Assembly: GCA_002408185.1 (NCBI GenBank)
Contig: DHQV01000050.1
Span: 4,331 to 28,277, forward strand
DNA from: Deltaproteobacteria bacterium UBA5329
GTDB taxonomy: Bacteria; Desulfobacterota; Syntrophorhabdia; Syntrophorhabdales; Syntrophorhabdaceae
DNA length: 23,947 nucleotides
Direction: 5' to 3'
In this document: positions 5,783 through 13,575 of the stretch, piece by piece
Numbering within the stretch: the first letter of the stretch is position 1
Layout: every line of letters begins with the position of its first letter
Program-made: the position numbers and the translations under genes
Notes under the pieces: model-generated
Told to the model about the DNA's origin: nothing
The model's input: the letters and a program-made list of their open reading frames with translations, nothing else
Databases searched by the model: none

Positions 5783-8700
5783 ATGTTATCGAAATTCTTT
5801 CTCGACCGCCCTGTCTTCGCATGGGTCATCGCGATAATCATAATGCTCGTCGGGGTTCTGGCCATCTACAATCTGCCGATCTCCCAGTATCCCCCGATCG
5901 CACCCCCATCGATCTACATAGCCAGCAGCTATCCGGGCGCCTCCGCCGAAACGGTCGAGAACAGCGTCACTCAGATAATCGAGCAAAAGCTCACCGGCCT
6001 CGAGAACATGATCTACCTGTCCTCCACCAGTGATTCGTCAGGCAGTTCGCGCATCACGCTGACATTTTCCCCGGGCACGGACCCCGACATGGCATGGTCG
6101 AAGGTCCAGAACAAGCTCCAACTCGCCCTGACAAGCCTGCCCGAGGCCGTGCAGCGCCAGGGAGTTACGGTCGGCAAGGCGACGAGGAACTGGCTGATGA
6201 TCATCGGCCTCATCTCCGAGGACGCAAGCATGGACGGCAATGACCTGAGGGATTATGCCCAGTCGAACCTCGAAAAGGTGATCGCGCGCATCCCCGGGGT
6301 CGGCGAGGTGGAGAATTTCGGGTCCCAGTATGCAATGCGGATCTGGTTCGACCCGACCAAGCTCGTGAATTACAACCTCACCGTGGCCAACGTGACCGAA
6401 GCGCTCACGGTGTATAACGTGGAGGTATCCGCGGGGCAATTCGGCGGAACCCCGGCAGTCCCGGGCCAGAGACTCAACACGTCCATCATTGTCCAGAGCA
6501 TGTTGAAAACCCCCGAAGAATTCGCATCGATACCGGTCCGCACCAATCCCGATGGTTCCGTGGTCCATATCAGGGATATCGGGCGCGTCGAGCTCGGTAC
6601 CGACGTGTATGACATCGAAGCCTTCTTTAACGGAAAGCCCTCCGCAGGGATGGGTATACGCATGGCATCCGGCGCCAACGCCCTGGATACAGCGGACGCT
6701 ATCAAGGCAAAGCTCGCCGATATGAGCCGATTCTTCCCCAAGGGCCTCAAGGTTGTCTATCCCTATGACACAACGCCTTTTGTCAGGGTAGCGATCGGCG
6801 AGGTCGTCGAAACCCTTCTCGAGGCCATCCTGCTCGTGTTTCTCATCATGTGGCTTTTCATGGGAAGCATACGGGCTACCCTGATCCCGACCATCGCAGT
6901 GCCCATCGTTATCCTGGGAACTTTCGCGGTGCTGGAGTTCTTCGGTTTCTCGATAAACATGCTGACGATGTTCGCGATGGTCCTATCCATAGGACTTCTC
7001 GTCGATGACGCGATCGTCGTCGTAGAGAACGTCGAACGCATCATGAGTGAGGAAGGGCTTCCTCCCAAGGAAGCCACGGCCAAATCCATGAAGCAGATCA
7101 CAAGCGCGCTCATCGGCATCGGACTCGTACTGTCGGCCGTTTTCGGGCCGATGGCTTTTTTCGGAGGTTCTACGGGCGTTATTTACCGCCAGTTCTCGGT
7201 CACCATCATCTCATCGATGCTCCTTTCCGTTCTTGTCGCACTCGTACTGACACCCGTACTGTGCGCTACCATCCTGAAGCCGGTGCCGAAAGGCCACGAA
7301 CCGGCCGAGAACGCCCTGCCTATCCTGCGCCCGTTCTTCAGCTGGTTTGACAGGAAATTTTTCAGCCTTCGTGACAGATACGTCAGTATTGTCGGAAAAT
7401 CCTTCCGAAGACGGAAATGGTATTTCGTCGGATACTTCGTCATTGCCGGACTCGCCGCGATGACCCTCCTCCACATGCCGACATCGTATGTCCCCGATGA
7501 GGACCAGGGGATACTGCTTGCACAGGTTATGATGCCGACCGGTTCCACCATCGAGCAAACCAAGGAAGTTGTTAAAAAACTGGAGACGTATTTCCAGGAA
7601 AAAGAGAAGGACGCGGTGAAGTCATGCATGACCATCTCCGGCGTGGGATTCTCGGGACGGACCCAGACGAACGGCATGGTTTTCGTACAGTTAAAAGACT
7701 GGAAGGAGCGTGGCAAGAGCAGCCTCAAGGTGAAAGCCGTCGCCCAGCGTGCAAGCATGGCATTCTCACAGTACCGCAATGCCTTGGTATTCGCATTCCC
7801 TCCGCCTTCTGTCATCGAACTCGGGCAGGCGACCGGGTTCGATTTCATGCTCGTCGACCGGGGTGGTCTGGGGCACCAGAAATTGATGGAAGCCCGAAAC
7901 CAGCTTCTTTACCTTGCTTCACAGGACAGGCGCCTGACAAAGGTCCGGCCGAACGGTATGGAGGACATTCCCGAATACCGCGTGGATATCGACTGGGAAA
8001 AAGCGGGCGCTCTCGGCGTACCGATCAGTTCGATACATGACACGATCGCGACATCGTTCGGAAGTGCCTATGTCAATAACTTTATCCAGGGCGGGCGCGT
8101 GAAACGTGTCTTTGTTCAGGCTGACGCACCCCACCGGATGCTTCCGAAGGATATAGACAAGCTTTATGTCCGCAACAACAAGGGGCAGATGGTCCCCTTC
8201 TCGGCTTTTGCCAGGAGCCACTGGTCGGCAGGGTCGCCACGCCTCGAGCGTTATAACGGTTTCCCTGCCCTTAACCTTTGGGGCGAACCTGCCCGCGGCG
8301 TGAGTTCGGGTGAGGCGATGAAAGCGATGGAAGAAGCCGTTGCAAAACTTCCCCCGGGTGTCGGTTATGAATGGACCGGCCTGTCGTACCAGGAAAAGAT
8401 GTCGAGCTCGCAGGCCCCTCTCCTGTATACCTTTTCCGTTATCGTTATCTTTCTCTGTGTCGCCGCCCTGTATGAGAGCTGGCCGATACCGATCGCCAAC
8501 CTGCTCATGCTCCCGCTCGGGATATTCGGGGCCACGCTCGCAACCTGGTCTCGCGGTTTCTTCAGTGTCACAATGGCCAGGTTCTTCCCGGGTTTTATCG
8601 TGCATAGCTTCAACAATGACGTTTATTTCCAGATAGGCTTCCTCACGACGCTCGGGTTGACGACCAAGAACGCTATCCTTATCATCCAGTTCGCCCGTGA

Positions 8701-9013
8701 GAGGATAGCCAACGGCGAGGGCCTCATCGACGCGACGCTCGGTGCCGTGCGCACGAGGCTGCGCCCCGTCATCATGACATCCCTTGCATTCTTCTTCGGA
8801 GTCCTGCCGCTTGCGCTGGCAAGAGGCGCAGGCGCCGGGGCCATGTCGGCGATCGGCACCGCAGTTGCCGGAGGTATGTTGTCGGCAACGTTTATCGACT
8901 TGTTCTATATCCCGCTCCTCTTTGTTGTCGTATCCGAGTTTTTCAAGCGGAAAGAACCGGTCGGCGTTCTTCAGCCGTCCCCTGATCCCGTACCGCCCAC
9001 GGAGGTGCGCTGA
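5783..9013 (+). CDS. RND multidrug efflux pump, AcrB/MexB (HAE1) family
   Basis: This 1076-residue inner-membrane transporter exports hydrophobic or amphipathic compounds using proton influx. It begins with the family signature MLSKFFLDRPVFAWVIAIII. The proton relay is intact: D408 and D409 in GLLVDDAIVVVENVER (TM4) and K962 in GLTTKNAILIIQFA (TM10). Two large periplasmic porter/docking loops follow TM1 and TM7, as in the family. It is about 27 residues longer than E. coli AcrB. Most of the excess is an insertion of about 18 residues (about 926-943, FFSVTMARFFPGFIVHSF) between TM9 and the conserved NDVYFQ segment, plus a short C-terminal tail. GGAGG precedes the ATG, and the outer-membrane factor gene starts two bases after the stop. 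The substrate cannot be deduced. Confidence 0.97.
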   Translation: MLSKFFLDRPVFAWVIAIIIMLVGVLAIYNLPISQYPPIAPPSIYIASSYPGASAETVENSVTQIIEQKLTGLENMIYLSSTSDSSGSSRITLTFSPGTDPDMAWSKVQNKLQLALTSLPEAVQRQGVTVGKATRNWLMIIGLISEDASMDGNDLRDYAQSNLEKVIARIPGVGEVENFGSQYAMRIWFDPTKLVNYNLTVANVTEALTVYNVEVSAGQFGGTPAVPGQRLNTSIIVQSMLKTPEEFASIPVRTNPDGSVVHIRDIGRVELGTDVYDIEAFFNGKPSAGMGIRMASGANALDTADAIKAKLADMSRFFPKGLKVVYPYDTTPFVRVAIGEVVETLLEAILLVFLIMWLFMGSIRATLIPTIAVPIVILGTFAVLEFFGFSINMLTMFAMVLSIGLLVDDAIVVVENVERIMSEEGLPPKEATAKSMKQITSALIGIGLVLSAVFGPMAFFGGSTGVIYRQFSVTIISSMLLSVLVALVLTPVLCATILKPVPKGHEPAENALPILRPFFSWFDRKFFSLRDRYVSIVGKSFRRRKWYFVGYFVIAGLAAMTLLHMPTSYVPDEDQGILLAQVMMPTGSTIEQTKEVVKKLETYFQEKEKDAVKSCMTISGVGFSGRTQTNGMVFVQLKDWKERGKSSLKVKAVAQRASMAFSQYRNALVFAFPPPSVIELGQATGFDFMLVDRGGLGHQKLMEARNQLLYLASQDRRLTKVRPNGMEDIPEYRVDIDWEKAGALGVPISSIHDTIATSFGSAYVNNFIQGGRVKRVFVQADAPHRMLPKDIDKLYVRNNKGQMVPFSAFARSHWSAGSPRLERYNGFPALNLWGEPARGVSSGEAMKAMEEAVAKLPPGVGYEWTGLSYQEKMSSSQAPLLYTFSVIVIFLCVAALYESWPIPIANLLMLPLGIFGATLATWSRGFFSVTMARFFPGFIVHSFNNDVYFQIGFLTTLGLTTKNAILIIQFARERIANGEGLIDATLGAVRTRLRPVIMTSLAFFFGVLPLALARGAGAGAMSAIGTAVAGGMLSATFIDLFYIPLLFVVVSEFFKRKEPVGVLQPSPDPVPPTEVR

Positions 9014-9014
9014 T

Positions 9015-10445
9015 ATGAAGCGATATGCGCTTGTAATTACCCTTGTAGCGACGGTATTGGCCGGGTGTACGATGATCCCGGAATACAAGCGCCCCGATGC
9101 CCCCATCCCTGCCTCATGGCCGACAGGTCCGGCATACAAGGAAACCGGGGAAGATTTCAAGGACAGGTCCCCTGCAGATATAAACTGGCGTGAGTTCTAT
9201 ACTGATGAGAAGCTGCAGAAGGTCATCGAGATGGCCCTCAACAACAACCGTGACCTCAAGGTGGCGGCCCTCAACATCGAAAAGATGAGGGCGGTGTATG
9301 GGATCTCCCGTCTGGTGGTACTTCCCCTGCCCGATGCGAACGGCAGCCTCAACAATTACAGGAGCCCCGCCGACCTGGCCGAGAACCACGACGCCAAAAA
9401 CGTTCGGATATACAGTGCGAACTTCGGGTTGACCTCGTGGGAGATCGACTTTTTCGGCCGCATCCGCAGCCTGTCAGAACGGGCGCTTCAGCAATATTTT
9501 GCGACCGAACACGCACGAAACGCCACCCAGATCTCGCTCATCGCCGAGGTCGCTAATGCATACATGCTTTTTGCGGCAGAACGTGAGGCGTTAAAGCTGG
9601 CCAGGTCCACCCTCAAGGCCCAGGAGGAATCCCGCGATCTCATCAAGCGTCGTTTTGAGCTCGGCGCATCATCCGAAATAGATCTCAACCAGGTCACGAC
9701 GAGAGTGGAAACAGCGCGGGTCGACGAGGCGAGGTTCACGAACCTCGTCGCCAATGATGAAAACGCCCTGAACTTCCTGGTCGGTTCCCCCGTCCCCCCG
9801 GAGCTGCTGCCGGACGATTTTTCTTCGATCAAGCCACCTAAAGACATTTTCCCGGGCCTTTCTTCGGACCTTCTCCTGAAAAGGCCGGACATCCTGCAGA
9901 CAGAGAGCCTGCTCAAGGCAGCGAATGCCAATATCGGCGCAGCACGTGCCGCATTCTTTCCCAGCGTCTCTCTGACCACCAGCATCGGCACGACTAGCGA
10001 TGACCTGTCGGCGCTCTTCAAGGCCGGTTCCGCAACATGGAGTTTTGCCCCCCAGGTCAACGTCCCCATATTTTCGAGTGTCCTGTCGTGGGCAAATTTG
10101 AAAGCCGCAAAGGCTGACCGTGAAATATTCGTGGCGGAATACGAAAAGGCAATACAGGCGGCATTCAGGGAAGTGGCGGATACCCTCGCCCGGCGCGGAA
10201 CGATAATGGACCAGATAAAAGCCCAGCAACTCCTGACCGAGACTTCACAAAAGATCTACGATCTTGCCACTGCGCGGTATACTAACGGTATAGACAGCTA
10301 CCTCAATGTTCTCGACGCACAGCGCAGTCTCTACAGTGCGCAACAGGGCCTCATTCTCATTCAACTCTCGCGGCTGGTGAACCTGGTAAACATGTACAAG
10401 GTATTAGGCGGAGGCGGAACACCGGAACCCGAAAAAAAGCCGTAA
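9015..10445 (+). CDS. RND efflux outer-membrane factor lipoprotein (OprM/NodT family)
   Basis: The 476-residue protein forms the TolC-like outer-membrane channel of the pump. I choose the ATG at 9015, after GGAGGTG at 9001-9007; the frame is open further upstream, but that part overlaps the pump gene and has no secretion signal. The signal MKRYALVITLVATVLAGC gives lipidated C18. Two repeated outer-membrane-efflux domains follow: the first includes WREFYTDEKLQKVIEMALNN, and the second begins near LLKRPDILQTESLLKAANAN, a motif characteristic of this family. The end (LGGGGTPEPEKKP) is also typical. It is the last gene of the tetR-adaptor-pump-channel operon; no clear hairpin terminator was found after it, only a 7-bp repeat array. 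Confidence 0.95.
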   Translation: MKRYALVITLVATVLAGCTMIPEYKRPDAPIPASWPTGPAYKETGEDFKDRSPADINWREFYTDEKLQKVIEMALNNNRDLKVAALNIEKMRAVYGISRLVVLPLPDANGSLNNYRSPADLAENHDAKNVRIYSANFGLTSWEIDFFGRIRSLSERALQQYFATEHARNATQISLIAEVANAYMLFAAEREALKLARSTLKAQEESRDLIKRRFELGASSEIDLNQVTTRVETARVDEARFTNLVANDENALNFLVGSPVPPELLPDDFSSIKPPKDIFPGLSSDLLLKRPDILQTESLLKAANANIGAARAAFFPSVSLTTSIGTTSDDLSALFKAGSATWSFAPQVNVPIFSSVLSWANLKAAKADREIFVAEYEKAIQAAFREVADTLARRGTIMDQIKAQQLLTETSQKIYDLATARYTNGIDSYLNVLDAQRSLYSAQQGLILIQLSRLVNLVNMYKVLGGGGTPEPEKKP

Positions 10446-10478
10446 GGCATGGGGCGTTTAAAAATAAGGATTTCTACG

Positions 10479-10506
10479 ACTGACCACTTACCACTTGCGA
10501 CTTACG
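10479..10506. repeat. Degenerate 7-bp tandem repeat (array C)
   Basis: Four heptads at 10479-10485, 10486-10492, 10493-10499 and 10500-10506 read, on the minus strand, CGTAAGT, CGCAAGT, GGTAAGT and GGTCAGT. The array is 33 bases downstream of the outer-membrane factor stop and just upstream of the ferredoxin promoter. Confidence 0.75.
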
Positions 10507-10534
10507 GTCTGACACTATAAGGGAAAAGAACGGG

Positions 10535-10563
10535 TTGCTTTTTTCGGTGAAACTTTCTATAGT
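10535..10563 (+). promoter_or_regulatory. Probable promoter of the ferredoxin-pyrRBC operon
   Basis: TTGCTT at 10535-10540 and TATAGT at 10558-10563 are separated by 17 bases. Transcription would start near 10570, only about six bases before the proposed GTG start of the ferredoxin gene. No other convincing promoter lies between the efflux operon and pyrR. Confidence 0.5.
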
Positions 10564-10575
10564 ACTAAACAGAAA

Positions 10576-10755
10576 GTGCGTCCGTATATCTCACGAACAG
10601 CATGCACGAACTGCGGGGAATGCATATCGATATGCCCCTACGAGGTGTTTGCGAGAGATCAAGGCATTGTGATCGTCGCGGTTCCCGAGGATTGCATAGA
10701 ATGCCGGGCCTGTGTGAACGAATGCGAAGCGACTGCCATTTATTTTGATGATTAA
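10576..10755 (+). CDS. 2[4Fe-4S] ferredoxin
   Basis: A 59-residue bacterial-type ferredoxin carries electrons between cytoplasmic redox enzymes. It has two cluster motifs: CTNCGECISICP (CxxCxxCxxxCP) near the N-terminus and CIECRACVNECE (CxxCxxCxxxC) near the C-terminus, the second lacking the usual final proline. The frame is open upstream only to a TGA at 10510-10512 and contains no ATG. The GTG at 10576 is the only plausible start and gives an N-terminus (MRPYISRTAC) of normal family length, but no ribosome site precedes it. Its TAA is followed at once by the pyrR ATG, so it is the first gene of the pyrimidine operon. Its partner is unknown; a link to dihydroorotate oxidation would be inference. 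Confidence 0.85.
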   Translation: MRPYISRTACTNCGECISICPYEVFARDQGIVIVAVPEDCIECRACVNECEATAIYFDD

Positions 10756-11286
10756 ATGAAAAAAAAAGTCCTTCTCGACAAGAAAGCGGTTGACCGCACG
10801 ATAACGCGGATCACCCATGAAATACTGGAGAAAAATGAAGGTTCCGAGGCCTTAAGCCTTATCGGGATCAGGACGCGCGGCGTCTATCTTGCCAACCGCA
10901 TTCAGGAAAAAATAAGGAATGTCGAGGGGACAAGCCTCCCCTTCGGGGTTCTAGATATAACGCTCTATCGCGACGATATATCGAAACTGAAATGGCCCGA
11001 GGTAAAGAAGACCGAGATCCCCTTCGACGTCAACAATATGACCGTTATCCTTGTCGACGATGTTCTCCATACAGGACGCACCATCAGGGCGGCTATCGAT
11101 GCGATAATTGATCTGGGAAGGCCAAAAAAGATACAGCTCGCCGTACTCGTTGACCGGGGCGATCGCGAACTGCCGATACACCCCGACTATGCGGGAATAG
11201 TCTGCCCAGTCAATGAAAACGAAGAAGTGCTCGTGAGAATGAGCGAAATAGACGGTAAAGAAGAAGTGGTGATCGTAAAGACTTGA
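10756..11286 (+). CDS. pyrR: PyrR: pyrimidine regulatory protein / uracil phosphoribosyltransferase
   Basis: The 176-residue protein is a PyrR-type phosphoribosyltransferase. It shows the type I PRPP-binding loop VILVDDVLHTGRT at about 97-109, and the family segments IGIRTRGVYLANRI and DITLYRDD. PyrR converts uracil and PRPP to UMP, and in Bacillus-like bacteria it also binds pyr leader RNA to promote termination. The length is normal (about 180). It starts directly after the ferredoxin stop and its TGA overlaps the pyrB ATG by one base, so the genes are coupled. I found no obvious PyrR-binding hairpin and terminator in the short region before the operon, so the enzymatic role, or RNA binding elsewhere, should be considered. 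Confidence 0.93.
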   Translation: MKKKVLLDKKAVDRTITRITHEILEKNEGSEALSLIGIRTRGVYLANRIQEKIRNVEGTSLPFGVLDITLYRDDISKLKWPEVKKTEIPFDVNNMTVILVDDVLHTGRTIRAAIDAIIDLGRPKKIQLAVLVDRGDRELPIHPDYAGIVCPVNENEEVLVRMSEIDGKEEVVIVKT

Positions 11287-12209
11287 TGAACTGGAAAAGA
11301 AAAGATCTCCTCGATATCCGTGACCTCTCGAAAGAGGAGATGCTTTTTATTCTCGATACCGCCGAATCATTTAAAGACATTTCCAAAAGAGAGATCAAAA
11401 AAGTCCCCACCCTGCGTGGCAAAACAGTCATAACACTCTTTTACGAACCAAGCACCCGGACCCGTACATCATTCGAGATCGCAGCAAAACGTTTGAGCGC
11501 AGACACCATCAACATTTCGGCAAACACGAGCAGCGCAACAAAAGGTGAAAGCCTCAAGGACACGGCCAGAAACCTCGAGTCCATGAGGCCCGACGCGATC
11601 GTAATACGCCACAGTATGCCCGGTGCGCCGCATATGCTGGCCAGGATCCTCGATTCATCGATAATCAACGGCGGTGACGGCTCGCACGAGCATCCCACGC
11701 AGGCCCTTCTCGACCTCTTCACTATACGGGAAAAAAAAGGTCGGACCGACGGCCTCAAGATCGTCATGGTGGGCGACATAGCCCACAGCAGGGTTGCGCG
11801 TTCCAACATCTTTTCTCTCAAGAATTTCGGAAATGAGGTCATCTGCTGCGGGCCTCCGACGATGATCCCTCCACATATCGAGACACTCGGCGTACATGTC
11901 GAATACGACCTGGAAAAAGCGGTCAGGAATGCGGATGTTATCATGATGCTCAGGATACAAAAGGAACGAGGGGGTACAAAGTACATACCCTCGACAAAGG
12001 AATATTCAACTCTGTACGGCCTTACGAAAAAACATGTGGACAGGGCTGCAGACGACGTGATCGTCATGCATCCGGGCCCAATGAACCGGGGGATCGAAAT
12101 AATGGACGAAGTCGCCGACGGCCCTTCATCGGTCATTCTCGATCAGGTTGAGAACGGAGTTGCAGTGAGAATGGCCATCCTTTACCTCCTTATCGGGGGT
12201 GAACCGTGA
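11286..12209 (+). CDS. pyrB: Aspartate carbamoyltransferase catalytic subunit
   Basis: This 307-residue enzyme joins carbamoyl phosphate and aspartate to make carbamoyl aspartate, the first committed step of UMP synthesis. The carbamoyl-phosphate loop STRTR is at 56-60, the SSATKGESL loop with K86 follows, and HPTQALLDLFT and VGDIAHSRVARSN are characteristic. The ATG at 11286 overlaps the last base of the pyrR stop (TGATG); an in-frame TTG three bases earlier is less likely. The length matches catalytic chains (about 300-310). No pyrI regulatory chain is adjacent; pyrC follows with a four-base GTGA overlap, an arrangement common where the two proteins form a complex. Confidence 0.97.
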   Translation: MNWKRKDLLDIRDLSKEEMLFILDTAESFKDISKREIKKVPTLRGKTVITLFYEPSTRTRTSFEIAAKRLSADTINISANTSSATKGESLKDTARNLESMRPDAIVIRHSMPGAPHMLARILDSSIINGGDGSHEHPTQALLDLFTIREKKGRTDGLKIVMVGDIAHSRVARSNIFSLKNFGNEVICCGPPTMIPPHIETLGVHVEYDLEKAVRNADVIMMLRIQKERGGTKYIPSTKEYSTLYGLTKKHVDRAADDVIVMHPGPMNRGIEIMDEVADGPSSVILDQVENGVAVRMAILYLLIGGEP

Positions 12210-13486
12210 AAACACTGATACGGGGCGGACATCTCATAGACCCCAAAACATCGCGAGACGGGATTTACGACATTCTCATAGAAGATTCGGTCATCCGGGA
12301 AGTTTCGGATGCTATAAGGAAGACGGACGGCAAGACACAGGTTGTAGACGCCTCGGGCTGTATTGTCGCCCCCGGCCTTATCGATGTGCACTGTCATCTG
12401 CGTGAACCCGGTTTTGAATACAAGGAAACAATTTTGACAGGCACAAGTGCCGCGGTACGGGGAGGATTCACGACGATCGTGTGCATGGCCAATACAGACC
12501 CTGTAAATGACAGCCGCAGTGTTACGGAATTTATCATCGATAAGGCCCGGACCGAAGGCAAATGCAAGGTCCTGCCCTGTGGGGCCATAACCCGGGGGCT
12601 GAAAGGGGAAGAGTTGGCGGAGATCGGCGAGATGTTCTCCGCAGGCATTATCGCGATATCCGACGATGGCAGGTCCGTTCGCAATGCCGGGCTCATGCGC
12701 AAGGCCCTCGAATATGCAAAAACCTTCAAAATACCCGTTATCTCTCATTGCGAAGACACCATGTTGTCCGGAGGCTATGTACATGAGGGGACAGCTTCCC
12801 TGCTGAACGGGCTCGAAGGGATACCGGCCATTGCAGAAGAGCTCATGGTGCAGAGGGACATTGCCATAGCGAGGTATGTCGATGCCCCTATCCATATTAC
12901 CCATATATCGACTGGCGGCAGCGTTGATATCATCCAAACGGCCCGTAAAACGTTCCGAAAGGTTGCATGCGATACATGTCCGCACTATTTTTCCCTGACC
13001 GATGAGGCGACCCTCACTTTTGATACAAACACGAAGGTCAATCCCCCACTTCGTTCAGGCAAGGATGTCGAAGCTATTAAAGAAGGGCTCCGCAAAGGGG
13101 TTATCGATATTATCGCCACCGATCATGCACCCCATGAGTACACGTCAAAAGATGTCGAATTCGATCTTGCTACATTTGGTATTTCGGGCTTCGAGACGGC
13201 TTTTGCACTATCGCTCAACCTTGTACGGGAAGGTGTGCTCGACATGGCTGAACTCCTAAAGAAAATGACGGCCAATCCGGCAAAGCTTCTCGGCGTCGAT
13301 TCAGGGACCATTGCCGAAGGAGCACCAGCCGATATCATTATCTTTGACCCTGACCGCGAATGGACCGTGGATCGAAACTTATTTTTATCGAAAGGCAAGA
13401 ACACACCTTTTCACGGGGCCGCCTTGCGGGGCAGGAACCTTTTTACCATGGTCGACGGTAAAATAATGTTCAATGAATTAAAATAA
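12206..13486 (+). CDS. pyrC: Dihydroorotase, type I
   Basis: A 426-residue amidohydrolase cyclises carbamoyl aspartate to dihydroorotate, the next step after PyrB. All metal and catalytic residues of the Aquifex-type enzyme can be placed: H62 and H64 in DVHCHLREPG, D153 in ISDDGRS, H181 in VISHCED, H233 in HITHISTGG, and D306 in ATDHAPHEY. It is therefore an active dihydroorotase, not the inactive paralogue found beside pyrB in some bacteria. Translation starts at GTG 12206, overlapping the pyrB stop by four bases, with GGGGGTG just upstream. The gene ends the operon, and a short bidirectional hairpin follows before the convergent ribF. Confidence 0.97.
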   Translation: MKTLIRGGHLIDPKTSRDGIYDILIEDSVIREVSDAIRKTDGKTQVVDASGCIVAPGLIDVHCHLREPGFEYKETILTGTSAAVRGGFTTIVCMANTDPVNDSRSVTEFIIDKARTEGKCKVLPCGAITRGLKGEELAEIGEMFSAGIIAISDDGRSVRNAGLMRKALEYAKTFKIPVISHCEDTMLSGGYVHEGTASLLNGLEGIPAIAEELMVQRDIAIARYVDAPIHITHISTGGSVDIIQTARKTFRKVACDTCPHYFSLTDEATLTFDTNTKVNPPLRSGKDVEAIKEGLRKGVIDIIATDHAPHEYTSKDVEFDLATFGISGFETAFALSLNLVREGVLDMAELLKKMTANPAKLLGVDSGTIAEGAPADIIIFDPDREWTVDRNLFLSKGKNTPFHGAALRGRNLFTMVDGKIMFNELK

Positions 13487-13489
13487 TGG

Positions 13490-13503
13490 GCTAACGGCTA
13501 ACA
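13490..13503. repeat. Short 7-bp tandem repeat after pyrC (array E, first part)
   Basis: Two heptads, GCTAACG at 13490-13496 and GCTAACA at 13497-13503, begin three bases after the pyrC stop. They are related in period and style to the other heptad arrays, though the sequence has diverged. Confidence 0.45.
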
Positions 13504-13528
13504 AAAGAATGCCATTGTGGCATTTTCC
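13504..13528. terminator. Small bidirectional terminator between pyrC and ribF
   Basis: A perfect 7-bp stem, AATGCCA (13508-13514) with TGGCATT (13518-13524) around a TTG loop, is followed by TTTTCC on the plus strand and by CTTTTGTT on the minus strand. It lies between the convergent ends of pyrC and ribF. The stem is short and the T-runs are only moderate. Confidence 0.55.
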
Positions 13529-13540
13529 GATGGTTTTTGT

Positions 13541-13575
13541 CGTTTGCCTTTAGCCTTTGGCCGTTTGCCGTTTTT
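13541..13575. repeat. 7-bp tandem repeat running into the end of ribF (array E, second part)
   Basis: Five heptads, CGTTTGC, CTTTAGC, CTTTGGC, CGTTTGC and CGTTTTT, occupy 13541-13575. The ribF stop is inside the second heptad, so the last eight or so RibF residues (KKRQTAKG) are encoded by repeat sequence. Confidence 0.6.

Noticed and set aside
8784..9014. Upstream extension of the outer-membrane factor
   Set aside because: It overlaps the pump gene; the ATG at 9015 is followed by a lipoprotein signal and preceded by GGAGGTG.
7919..9160. 413-codon open frame on the minus strand opposite the RND pump
   Set aside because: It is a shadow of a long GC-rich gene; its translation is rich in Arg, Gly and His with no domain, and it crosses the pump/channel gene boundary.
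10446..10478. Terminator for the efflux operon
   Set aside because: I found no stable hairpin with a T-run; only a heptad array follows.
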